Positions 1 to 6,880 of a DNA stretch of 16,591 nucleotides are shown in pieces. The notes beneath the pieces were generated by a model that was given only the letters and a program-made list of their open reading frames with translations, was not told the DNA's origin and did no database searches. Where the stretch lies: positions 1 through 16,591 of the forward strand of contig JAAYFA010000274.1 of NCBI GenBank assembly GCA_012728445.1, in the 5' to 3' direction. The DNA comes from Clostridiales bacterium (GTDB lineage Bacteria > Bacillota > Clostridia > Oscillospirales > Acutalibacteraceae). The stretch's first letter is position 1. Each line of letters opens with the position of its first letter. The translations under genes and the position numbers were made by a program.

Positions 1-811
1 TCGCAAAGTATTCGGCAGCGGTACGGCTGACCTCCATTGCGGCGATGCCGGAAAGACCGTACTCGGTGAATAAGACTTCACCGCTTGCGGTGCTTTTCGT
101 TTTGCAGTTTACTCGAATCGCAATAGTGGTGTTCACCCGAATGCCCTTTAATTGTTTGGGGTAAGCAGTGTCGGTGTTAAGTTGCACGAGGGCCGGAAAA
201 AGGGGCGTGATGCGATGCCCCAACTGCGCGAGCAAGGGGTATCCACTGCCGTCCGAGCCATGCGTAGGGGACGCCTTGCCGCCGGTTGCGAGGATTACTT
301 TATCGGCAACGTATCGGATGTTCGCACAATTTTCAGCATCGCTTTTAACTGCCGTGTTGTCGGCTCGCACGCAGTCCATGACAAAACAGCCGTCCTCAAG
401 CACCGTAATGCCCTTCACCGTGGTGCCGCACAGCAAATCAACGCCCAGTTTTTCTGCTTCAAAACGCAGGGCATCCAATACGGAAGCGGCGGTATTGCTC
501 ATCGGGTACAGCCTACCCTCGCTGTCCGGTACGGTGAGCAGACCGAGCGACCTAAAAAAAGACAAGGTCTTTTCAACGGAATACTTTTCAAGTGCATATT
601 GTGCAAAATCGGCGTTATGGTACGGGTGCGCAGGCGCATGAACGTTTGAAAGGTTGCAGCGTCCGTTGCCTGTCACCAGTATTTTTTTGCCCACTCGAGG
701 TAAGCGCTCCAAAACAGCAATGGCGGCCCCTTTGTTTGTGCGGGCGGCTTGTATGGCTGCACAAAGTCCGGAAGCACAGCCTCCGACGACAATAACATCG
801 TATCTTTCCAT
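1..811 (-). CDS. BaiN/HI0933-family FAD-dependent oxidoreductase, partial (C-terminus beyond left edge)
   Basis: The frame is open from an ATG at 811 to the window edge (270 codons), so only the N-terminal part is present. A GGAGG sits 4 bases before the ATG. The N-terminus reads as a Rossmann FAD-binding strand and turn (DVIVVGGCASGLCAA, residues 5-19). It is followed by the family's second block, KKILVTGNGRCNLSN (42-56), then an ATGGKASPTHGSDGSGYPL-type block and an EVLFTEYGLSG block. These mark the HI0933/BaiN/RdsA group (aminoacetone oxidase-like or bile-acid-reductase-like flavoproteins), whose physiological substrates are mostly unknown. The middle Gly of the usual GGGxxG turn is Cys here. 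The gene starts 61 bases after the DtxR-family regulator on the same strand, so it may be the last gene of the feo operon; no separate promoter is obvious. The family call is firm, the substrate is unknown. Confidence 0.85.
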   Translation of the reverse strand, partial: MERYDVIVVGGCASGLCAAIQAARTNKGAAIAVLERLPRVGKKILVTGNGRCNLSNVHAPAHPYHNADFAQYALEKYSVEKTLSFFRSLGLLTVPDSEGRLYPMSNTAASVLDALRFEAEKLGVDLLCGTTVKGITVLEDGCFVMDCVRADNTAVKSDAENCANIRYVADKVILATGGKASPTHGSDGSGYPLLAQLGHRITPLFPALVQLNTDTAYPKQLKGIRVNTTIAIRVNCKTKSTASGEVLFTEYGLSGIAAMEVSRTAAEYFA

Positions 812-872
812 AAATCCTCCGACTACGTTTATATAAAAGACATATTAGTTTCGTTGTCCTTCGCTGACTTTC

Positions 873-1259
873 TCAAACTTCTTTTTTCTTTTCGCTTTCA
901 AGGTATGCGTGCAGTTTTTCAATCGTTTCGCCGCTTACCACATGCTCCATACGACAAGCATCTTTTTCCGCCGTAGCTTCGTCAACACCGAGTGTATCTG
1001 TTAAAAAACGTTTAAAGAGCATATGCCGCCCCAGTACTTTTTTGGCCTGTGTTTTTCCTTTGGGTGAAAGCGATATTTGTCCATAAGATTCATGAACGAC
1101 TAGGCCTGCGTCTTTGAGTGTGCCGATGGCCCTGCTGACGCTCGGTTGCGACACATTTAAAAAATCGGCAACATCGGTCAAGCGGGCTTCTCCGCCTTGC
1201 TGCACAAGAATATAAATCGCTTCAATATAATCTTCAAGCGAGGAGGATAGCTTAACCAC
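873..1259 (-). CDS. DtxR-family metal-dependent transcriptional repressor (two-domain form)
   Basis: This 128-residue cytoplasmic repressor probably senses Fe(II) (or Mn(II)) and binds operator DNA. I chose the GTG at 1259 because AAAGGAG lies 9 bases upstream; the TTG three codons earlier directly abuts that site. The N-terminal winged helix-turn-helix has the recognition stretch VSQPSVSRAI near residues 36-45. The metal/dimerisation domain contains H79 (GRHML) and DACRMEH with C102, E105 and H106, matching the primary site of DtxR/IdeR. D10 and E13 (LEDYIEAIY) resemble MntR instead. Residues at the DtxR ancillary site are changed (K83 for Glu83, E98 for His98). The C-terminal SH3-like domain is absent, as in MntR-length proteins. 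It lies downstream of feoA, feoB and the small Cys-rich gene, and an inverted repeat like a DtxR operator overlaps the promoter of that cluster, so autoregulation is likely. Family certain; iron over manganese is inference. Confidence 0.9.
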   Translation of the reverse strand: MVKLSSSLEDYIEAIYILVQQGGEARLTDVADFLNVSQPSVSRAIGTLKDAGLVVHESYGQISLSPKGKTQAKKVLGRHMLFKRFLTDTLGVDEATAEKDACRMEHVVSGETIEKLHAYLESEKKKEV

Positions 1260-1308
1260 CGGAGTCAACTCCTTTTCGAGACACCTTCAAAATCTGTGCA
1301 GGCTTCTG

Positions 1309-1521
1309 TCACATATCGTTTTTTTTCTCTTTCTCTTTCTCTTTCTCTTGCTCGTACTCGGGGCAATCTAGTTTTTGCTGCGCGCTGCAGCTTTCGCGGT
1401 TTTCGCAGCCGCTGCAGCCCGAACAGTTTTTGCCGCGTATTTCTTTCACTTTGCTATAAATCATCAGCCCAACGAAGGCAACCGCAACGATTAATATTAA
1501 TATTGTAATAAAACGGCCCAT
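1309..1521 (-). CDS. FeoB-associated Cys-rich membrane protein
   Basis: This 70-residue protein has an N-terminal membrane helix (residues 3-22, FITILILIVAVAFVGLMIY), a short basic linker, and a Cys cluster NCSGCSGCENRESC followed by one more Cys. That is the layout of the small FeoB-associated Cys-rich proteins often found directly after feoB in Firmicutes and thought to assist ferrous iron transport. The start at 1521 is chosen because AAAGGA lies 9 bases upstream; an in-frame ATG at 1539 has no ribosome binding site and overlaps that site. The gene begins about 50 bases after feoB and is followed by the DtxR-family regulator. The C-terminal tail is a charged EKEKEKEKK run encoded by four GAGAAA hexamers. 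Function is inferred from family and position; no biochemical role is visible. Confidence 0.8.
   Translation of the reverse strand: MGRFITILILIVAVAFVGLMIYSKVKEIRGKNCSGCSGCENRESCSAQQKLDCPEYEQEKEKEKEKKNDM
1324..1347. repeat. Hexanucleotide microsatellite (TTTCTC x4, read GAGAAA on the minus strand)
   Basis: Four perfect TTTCTC copies lie within a longer pyrimidine tract (1319-1349). They encode the Glu-Lys tail of the FeoB-associated peptide. Because the unit is six bases, gain or loss of copies would alter tail length without shifting frame. Confidence 0.85.
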
Positions 1522-1572
1522 TTCATTCCGTCCTTTCATGGTGCGGCGAATGTTGTCGGTCGGCGGAGTCTT

Positions 1573-3627
1573 TTACAGCGCCATCGCCATAACCAGTTTG
1601 CCGACTTGATAAACGATAAAGGTGACAACCCAAGCGGTCAAGGCTTGAAAACCAACTGAGGCCAGGGTCCATTTCAAAGAATTCATTTCACGGTGAATGG
1701 CCGCTACAGCCGCGGCGCAAGGCACAGACAGCAAAGAGAACACCATCAACGCATACGCGGAGGCAGGAGAGTATACATTTCTCAGCACAGTGAACAAGCC
1801 TTCTCGCCCGGTGTTATAAAGGATAGCCATGGTGCTGACGGTAGATTCTCTCGCAATCAGCCCGCTGATAATAGACATTGCACTTTTCCAGTCCCCAAAA
1901 CCCAGTGGGGTGAAAATCGGGGCAATAACGGAACCGATGATGCCAAGGATGCTTTCGCGGCTGTCCTCAACGTGTTGCAATGAAAAGTTGAAGTACTGCG
2001 CAAACCAAATGATAATACTTGCACCCAGCAATATCGTGCCGGCTTTTGTTAAAAAGTCTTTGACTTTTTCCCACAAATGAATGCCGAGCGTTTTAACCGT
2101 GGGCAGCCTGTAAGGGGGGAGTTCCATCATGAACGGTGCATGACCGCCGCGCAGGACCGTTTTTTGTAAAATCAAAGAATAAATGATGCCGACAAAGATG
2201 CCAAGAAAATACAGTGAACTGACGGCCAGCCAAGCGCGCCCGGGGAAGAAAATACTGATAAACAACATATATATCGGCATTTTTGCGCTGCAGGACATAA
2301 AGGGGACCATCATAATTGTCAGACGGCGGTCTCGCTCGTTGGGCAGTGTTCGTGTAGCCATGATGGCCGGCACGGAACAGCCAAAACCCATGAGCATCGG
2401 CACAAAAGATTTGCCCGAAAGACCAATGCCGTGTAGTGCGCGGTCCATAATAAAGGCAGCTCTCGCCATATAGCCGCTGTCCTCCAATATTGAAAGGAAA
2501 AAGAACAGAAGGGCTATCTGTGGGAAAAATGCAAGCACCGCACCGATGCCGGTAATCGCACCGTCACAGATTAAGCCGACCGCCCAAGGGGCCGTACCCA
2601 ACCCTTCAAGTGCTCCGCGCACCCATTCAAGCAAACGGACATTAACAAATGCATCCACCATGTCCACTAAATTTGCCCCAAGCGCCCCAAAAGTCATGTA
2701 AAATATAAGCGCCATGATCGCCGCAAATAGGGGGAGTGCCAAATATTTGTTTGTAATAACGTGGTCGATTTTATCCGAAACAGTCAGTTCTCCGTCCGCT
2801 TTTGCCTTTTTGAGAACTCTGTTTCTGATGGCGTTTATATACTTGTATTTTTGATCCGCAACGACCATTTCTCTGTCGACATTTTCCGTTTCCAAATCTT
2901 TTATGAGCTCTTCGAACGCCGCAAGTTGTGTGTCCGTTAATTTCAGTGTCTCCAGGAGCGGCTCGTCGCCCTCAATGAGTTTGACGGCAGACCAGCGCAG
3001 CGGCATTTCGGCACGTCGGCAATTTTCCTCAATGAGTTTTTCGGTCTGCTCTATGATTGTTTTTAGCTTGCCCGTGTAGGTTGCCTGATGGTTGCTTGTA
3101 ACCGAGTGCCGGTCCACGTGGCTGGAGTCGCCGATATGTTCGATTTCGTGTTCGGCGGCGTGAATCAGCTTGTGTATATCCCTGCCTTTTGCGGCGCTGA
3201 TGGGTACCACTCGGACGCCGAGCAGTGTGGCGAGCAGGGGAGCGTCAAGGGTGTCGCCTTGCTTTTCTATCATATCCATCATGTTCAGCGCAATGACCAT
3301 TGGCAAACCGAGTTCGGCCAGCTGAAGGCTCAGGTAGAGATTGCGTTCCAGATTTGTTGCGTCCACAATGTTGATGATGAGGTCGGGTTTTTCGTGTAGG
3401 ATATAGTTGCGTGTTACAACCTCTTCGAGTGAATAAGGAGAAAGGGAGTAAATGCCGGGCAGGTCGACAATGGAAGCTTTTGTGTTGTCATGGATGATCT
3501 TGCCTTCCTTCTTTTCAACCGTGACGCCGGGCCAGTTGCCAACGTATTGGTTGGACCCTGTCAACGCATTAAAAAGCGTTGTTTTGCCGCTATTGGGATT
3601 CCCCGCCAGCGCGTATCTTATGTCCAT
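1573..3627 (-). CDS. feoB: FeoB ferrous iron transport protein
   Basis: This 684-residue inner-membrane protein imports Fe(II), with a cytosolic G-protein domain at the N-terminus. The GTPase motifs are all present: G1 GNPNSGKT (9-16), G2 Thr36, G3 DLPG (55-58), G4 NMMD (115-118) and G5 SAAKG (144-148). A helical GDI-like section follows. Hydrophobic segments start near residue 290 and include the Gate-type block GFGCSVPAIMATRTL, a second Gate-like region near IISGLIARESTVST, and C-terminal membrane helices. Length is slightly below that of E. coli FeoB (773), as is common in clostridia. The ATG at 3627 follows AAGGAGGATGAGGAGGC, a strong and partly doubled ribosome binding site. The start overlaps the end of feoA by 38 bases, which implies translational coupling. 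Expression is probably controlled by the promoter and operator at 3955-4013. No damage is seen. Confidence 0.97.
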   Translation of the reverse strand: MDIRYALAGNPNSGKTTLFNALTGSNQYVGNWPGVTVEKKEGKIIHDNTKASIVDLPGIYSLSPYSLEEVVTRNYILHEKPDLIINIVDATNLERNLYLSLQLAELGLPMVIALNMMDMIEKQGDTLDAPLLATLLGVRVVPISAAKGRDIHKLIHAAEHEIEHIGDSSHVDRHSVTSNHQATYTGKLKTIIEQTEKLIEENCRRAEMPLRWSAVKLIEGDEPLLETLKLTDTQLAAFEELIKDLETENVDREMVVADQKYKYINAIRNRVLKKAKADGELTVSDKIDHVITNKYLALPLFAAIMALIFYMTFGALGANLVDMVDAFVNVRLLEWVRGALEGLGTAPWAVGLICDGAITGIGAVLAFFPQIALLFFFLSILEDSGYMARAAFIMDRALHGIGLSGKSFVPMLMGFGCSVPAIMATRTLPNERDRRLTIMMVPFMSCSAKMPIYMLFISIFFPGRAWLAVSSLYFLGIFVGIIYSLILQKTVLRGGHAPFMMELPPYRLPTVKTLGIHLWEKVKDFLTKAGTILLGASIIIWFAQYFNFSLQHVEDSRESILGIIGSVIAPIFTPLGFGDWKSAMSIISGLIARESTVSTMAILYNTGREGLFTVLRNVYSPASAYALMVFSLLSVPCAAAVAAIHREMNSLKWTLASVGFQALTAWVVTFIVYQVGKLVMAMAL

Positions 3628-3919
3628 GCCTCCTCATCCTCCTTCCGTTTCCTTTTCCTTTTGGAAGTTTTGCAGCGATTACATGTTCGTCGCTCGTTTC
3701 AACCGTTATACATCGCGCTTCCGTTTTGCGCAGGCTTAAGCCGTACCCACGAACATTAATTTCGAGCGGGTCGCCAAGCGGCGCCGCTTTTCGCATAAAA
3801 ATTACGGCACCGGGAGTAATGCCCATATCTATAATGTGCCGGCGAAGATCGCCCGTACCGCTGAGCTGTGTTACAACACCTTGTTCACCCGGCTTCAAGT
3901 TGTCAGCTGTTTTTAACAT
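3590..3919 (-). CDS. feoA: FeoA ferrous iron transport accessory protein
   Basis: FeoA is a small cytoplasmic SH3-fold protein required for or stimulating FeoB-mediated iron uptake. The core (residues 1-75) shows the family pattern: an N-terminal LKPGEQGVVTQLSGTGDLRRH block, MGITPGAVIFMRKAAPLGDPLEINVRGYGLSLRKTEA, and a closing beta strand ITVE. The product is 109 residues against roughly 75 for a typical FeoA, the excess being a basic tail (GKGNGRRMRRHGHKIR). The last dozen tail residues are encoded inside the start of feoB. The ATG at 3919 is preceded by GGGAGA about 10 bases upstream. It is the first gene after the promoter at 3984-4013. Identity is firm; whether the tail has a function or just reflects the overlap is open. 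Confidence 0.93.
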   Translation of the reverse strand: MLKTADNLKPGEQGVVTQLSGTGDLRRHIIDMGITPGAVIFMRKAAPLGDPLEINVRGYGLSLRKTEARCITVETSDEHVIAAKLPKGKGNGRRMRRHGHKIRAGGESQ

Positions 3920-3954
3920 AATGTTTCATCTCCCTAAATAGTCCTGTAAAGAAG

Positions 3955-3983
3955 TTAGCGGAGGATAAGTTAGCCATAGCTAA
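3955..3983. promoter_or_regulatory. Tandem DtxR/IdeR-like operators of the feo promoter
   Basis: TTAGCCATAGCTAA (3970-3983) is a perfect 5-4-5 palindrome of the form TTAGS-N4-SCTAA, the same geometry as one copy within the corynebacterial DtxR consensus. It abuts the -10 box and covers the predicted start of transcription. A second, imperfect site, TTAGCGGAGGATAA (3955-3968, one arm mismatch), lies exactly 15 bases away. Both are led by a direct repeat AAGTTAGC (3952-3959 and 3967-3974). A DtxR-family gene sits in the operon downstream, so this is probably its binding region. Binding is inferred, not shown. Confidence 0.7.
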
Positions 3984-4013
3984 ATTATAATATGTTTATC
4001 TACTCCCTGTCAA
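3984..4013 (-). promoter_or_regulatory. SigA-type promoter of the feo operon
   Basis: On the minus strand the -35 is TTGACA (4008-4013) and the -10 is TATAAT (3984-3989), both perfect consensus with an 18-base spacer. Transcription would begin near 3977, inside the palindromic operator, about 58 bases before the feoA ATG. A strong promoter overlapped by an operator is the expected design for iron-repressed uptake genes. Confidence 0.85.
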
Positions 4014-4043
4014 CTCTATTTGGATGATTTCTTCAGTTTATAC

Positions 4044-4080
4044 AAAAAAATCACCCTAGAGCTGCTTTGGTTGGGGCGAT
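4044..4080 (-). terminator. Rho-independent terminator upstream of the feo promoter
   Basis: In minus-strand RNA, AUCGCCC (4080-4074) pairs with GGGUGAU (4056-4050, one G-U pair) across a 17-base loop and is followed by a run of U (4049-4044). It lies after the decayed gene and before the feo promoter, where it would insulate feo from the upstream envelope genes. Confidence 0.65.
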
Positions 4081-4097
4081 TCAACTCTTTTAGAGCA

Positions 4098-4535
4098 TTA
4101 GGCGGGTTCAACTGTAATAAAAACGACGGTATTGGGTGCAGCATTCGCGTTAAGCTCCAGCGAAGAGCCCACGACCTGAACGATTTCGCTCGAGGGTTTC
4201 AGTTTTGAAAGCTCCCGATATTGCAGGCGCAGTGTTTCAACGTATAAATCTCTTGCCACCCTGCGGAGAGCGTTGACCGGGTATCAATAGCCGGGTCATC
4301 GGGCGACCAACCAAAGCAGTCTTCTGTTATGTTGTAGGTCTTTCGGTCTCTTTGCCAATCATCAAAAAAGTTGGCGTTGTCGTCAATTACATATTGGGTA
4401 ACGTTGACGCTTCGTCCTTCCAACTGTGATATGAAGCGTTTGTTCCTGCTCGCTCCACCCGGCAACGGTCTCAAGCTCGGCAAAGGGTAAATTGGTGACT
4501 TTGGATTTGACAGCAATTCTTTGATATAATCGAAT
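4098..4535 (-). pseudogene. Decayed gene, possibly a copper-amine-oxidase-N-like (stalk domain) secreted protein remnant
   Basis: No intact gene spans this stretch, but protein-like sequence is readable in pieces. Around 4508-4405 one frame gives SKVTNLPFAELETVAGWSEQ followed by EQTLHITVG. It resembles the 'PLRxLAExLGxxVxWD...TVTI' repeat of copper amine oxidase N-terminal/stalk domains. At about 4403-4280 the neighbouring frame gives VNVTQYVIDDNANFFDDW and ITEDCFGWSPDDPAIDT. From about 4278 the first frame resumes with VNALRRVARDLYVETLRLQ and SSEIVQVVGSSLELN, ending at a TAA at 4098. So a +1 and a -1 change would restore one reading frame. No start codon with a ribosome binding site is seen at the 5' end, so it also looks truncated. 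A 130-codon open frame at 4199-4591 covers only part of this and begins inside the M23 gene. Sequencing error is an alternative. Family resemblance is weak. Confidence 0.5.
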
Positions 4536-4562
4536 CTGCCTTCCGCAATAAACGGAAGGCAG
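4536..4562 (-). terminator. Hairpin after the M23 peptidase gene, probable weak terminator
   Basis: CTGCCTTCCG and CGGAAGGCAG form a perfect 10-base-pair stem with a 7-base loop, starting 18 bases after the M23 stop codon. The sequence that follows on the minus strand (ATTCGATTATAT) is U-rich but has no clean U-run, so it may act as a weak terminator or as an RNA 3'-end protecting stem. Confidence 0.5.
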
Positions 4563-4580
4563 GATAAAATAAGACGATAT

Positions 4581-6830
4581 TTAACGAACATAGGGGACAG
4601 GGTTAACCGCTGACCCGTTTATGACCACTTCAAAATGTAAGTGGGGACCCGTTGAGTTGCCGGTTGAACCTACGCGGGCAATCGCTTGGCCGGCTGAAAC
4701 ACGTTGGCCGGCGCTGACCGAAATTGAACCGGACAAACAATGCCCGTAACGCGTTTTTATACCGCCACCATGGTTTATTACAACATGATTTCCAAGTCCG
4801 CCGTTACTAATGGTAGTACTCTCAACGACGCCGTCTTTGGCGGCAACGATAACCTTGCCGTTAATCCCCGAACCGGAGATATCGATACCGCTGTGGAAAC
4901 CCCTGCTGCGGTATCCGAAGGGAGAGCTGATGCTGTAATAGCCCGGTACAGGCCAAACAAAGCCTTCATTTGAAACCTTTACAGTGTAAGACCCCGAAGA
5001 ACCGGATACTTTAGTGGATTTTGTTCCGACGTCTGTTTTCTGCGGTATTGGGTCGGAAAGACGGATTCTGTCAATTTCCTGCGCAGATACCCTGACATCG
5101 TCAATATAGGTGACTAGTTCTGTAACTTTTTCTTGGCCAAGGACACCTTTCCGAATAATGCGGGTATCACCCTTGAATAGGTTCGGGTTATCTGTCTTAA
5201 CGGTTTCAAAAGGAACCTCTACCGAGCGCACTTCCGTCTTAATCAGTTTAACCCTTATAAAATTTACTTGACTTGAAACTTTTAGCGTGTCGCCGGTTTT
5301 TATAAGCTGGCCTTTATCGGGGTTGCGCTGGAGTAGAGCACTTTCGGTTAATCCGTTTGCCGTGGCGATACTCCAAATGGTTTCACCGTTTTGGACTGTA
5401 TGGATAACGGCTTCTGCCTTCGTGGTGCTGAGTTTTTCTTGCAGCTCTTTTGCATCCATCATTTCGGCCTTGCCGGAATACAGCCCTTGGGTAAACTGGA
5501 CATCCTCGACAAAAGCTGCGTTCGTTGAGGCATCATCGGTTTTATAGGGTGCAAGCAGGCTTTCGAATACGCCGGTAGCGTCGCTTTCGTTTTTAACCGC
5601 ACCGATAAATTCGCCATCAATAAAAATGCCGCAAGCGGGCGTAAGCTTTTCTACCGAATTTTCAATTAAATTGTCGCTCAGCGTTGTTTCGTCACTGAGC
5701 TCATTGAGTTGGACACGCGCAAGTTCATATGTCGGCTTTACAAGTGTATCCTTTTCAACAAGCTCTTTCTTCTCTTCTTTCTCTTCTTTCTCTAAACTCT
5801 TCTCTTTATCTTCTTCAATGTTTTCGGCGGCACCCGCTTGAACGTATACACCGAGTCCCAGTTGTTCATTTACAAGGTCTTGCGCTTGTAAATAAACAGA
5901 CTCATCCAAAACATTCCAAGTTTTGTCGCCGTTATACGTAAGCTGCAAAGCGTATGTCACGGTGTTCCAATGTGTGGCCGTTGTCCATAGGACCAGCAGC
6001 GCAACGACGGGCAGGCTAAAGTTGACGGCCGTCCGGAACATCTCTTTATATTTTTTGAAACCTTTTTTTGTATAGTGCGCTATGATAGCAAAGCCGGACA
6101 GAGGACTCTCTTTAGAAGCGCGGCGCAAATAGTTGGCCGACGACTTGATTTCTTTGCGAAAATAGGTGAATTCCTCATTCAAGGTATGCACGGACTTCAA
6201 TAATAGCCTGTCAACGCCCAAAACAAAGACCCTTGCAAGAACGATCGTGTAGCGCACAGGTCTCATTAATAAACGCCCGAGTCTAATGAAAATACGCTTG
6301 CCGTAGCGAAAATTCTGTATACCACGCCTGTAAAATAAGTTGTAAAACTGCATAAAAGCCACTTGGAAAAAACCGTCGAGATCCGATAACTGTTTTGACG
6401 ACGCAGCTGCGAGGGAATCCGGGACGGGCTTCGCTCGGCTCGGTTCATCGCTTTCGTCATCCTGTTCAAGAGGGGCGCTATCGCTTAAAAACGGTTCATC
6501 ACCCGACAACGCGTCCTCTTCGTCACTCGCTGCGCCGCGGGGTTCATCCGCCGCCACTTCTTCAAATACCAAGGGCGTTTCTACGGCAAGAGTTTCGACC
6601 GCGGCAGTGTCAGCAGCCTCTTTCAAATCTTCAGATTCGGCACCTTGGGCAGTGGTCGAAATTTCGCAGAATGCGCGGTAGTCAACAGCCTCACCCGGCT
6701 CAAAGTCATCGTAATAATCTGCATCGACATCGACGCCCGCAATTTCTTTATTTTCAAAAGCTTTATTCTTTTCAAAGGTTAGATTTTCATCTTTTGCTTT
6801 GTTCTTCTTGTCTTTTTTGCCTTTACGCAC
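4581..6830 (-). CDS. Membrane-anchored LysM-G5-M23 family peptidoglycan metallopeptidase
   Basis: This 749-residue protein probably cleaves or binds peptidoglycan outside the membrane. The GTG at 6830 is chosen because AAAGGAGG lies 7 bases upstream and the promoter at 6881-6908 would start transcription inside the longer open frame. An N-terminal cytoplasmic part (about 1-265) begins with a Lys-rich stretch, then is strongly acidic (to about 130), then basic. One membrane helix follows (about 268-285, FSLPVVALLVLW). Outside are an EK-rich coiled stretch (about 336-360), a LysM domain (about 477-518), a G5 domain (about 522-595) and an M23 domain (about 628-745). The zinc ligands and catalytic residues are all present: H646 and D650 (HSGID), H697 (YGHC), H730 and H732 (HLHFE). 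The peptidase therefore looks active. It follows recG with its own promoter. Envelope remodelling in growth or sporulation is inference. Confidence 0.9.
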   Translation of the reverse strand: MRKGKKDKKNKAKDENLTFEKNKAFENKEIAGVDVDADYYDDFEPGEAVDYRAFCEISTTAQGAESEDLKEAADTAAVETLAVETPLVFEEVAADEPRGAASDEEDALSGDEPFLSDSAPLEQDDESDEPSRAKPVPDSLAAASSKQLSDLDGFFQVAFMQFYNLFYRRGIQNFRYGKRIFIRLGRLLMRPVRYTIVLARVFVLGVDRLLLKSVHTLNEEFTYFRKEIKSSANYLRRASKESPLSGFAIIAHYTKKGFKKYKEMFRTAVNFSLPVVALLVLWTTATHWNTVTYALQLTYNGDKTWNVLDESVYLQAQDLVNEQLGLGVYVQAGAAENIEEDKEKSLEKEEKEEKKELVEKDTLVKPTYELARVQLNELSDETTLSDNLIENSVEKLTPACGIFIDGEFIGAVKNESDATGVFESLLAPYKTDDASTNAAFVEDVQFTQGLYSGKAEMMDAKELQEKLSTTKAEAVIHTVQNGETIWSIATANGLTESALLQRNPDKGQLIKTGDTLKVSSQVNFIRVKLIKTEVRSVEVPFETVKTDNPNLFKGDTRIIRKGVLGQEKVTELVTYIDDVRVSAQEIDRIRLSDPIPQKTDVGTKSTKVSGSSGSYTVKVSNEGFVWPVPGYYSISSPFGYRSRGFHSGIDISGSGINGKVIVAAKDGVVESTTISNGGLGNHVVINHGGGIKTRYGHCLSGSISVSAGQRVSAGQAIARVGSTGNSTGPHLHFEVVINGSAVNPVPYVR

Positions 6831-6880
6831 CCGACCGCCTCCTTTATTAAGCAAAGGGTAAAAAGCATTCAATAGGTTTA

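Noticed and set aside
152..649. Overlapping plus-strand open frames at the left end
   Set aside because: They are antisense to the flavoprotein, which shows clear family motifs on the minus strand and is open to the window edge.
4507..4530. TTGACA and TATAAT on the plus strand as a promoter
   Set aside because: Both boxes are perfect but the spacer is only 12 bases, and no plus-strand gene follows.
4199..4591. A 130-codon minus-strand open frame as an intact gene
   Set aside because: It starts inside the M23 gene, has no ribosome binding site, and the better coding signal switches to another frame at both ends, so it is treated as part of a decayed gene.
5757..5815. Repetitive CTTTCTCTTCTT-type tract as a possible repeat array
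   Set aside because: It is the coding sequence of the Glu/Lys-rich segment of the M23 protein and has no regular unit or spacer.
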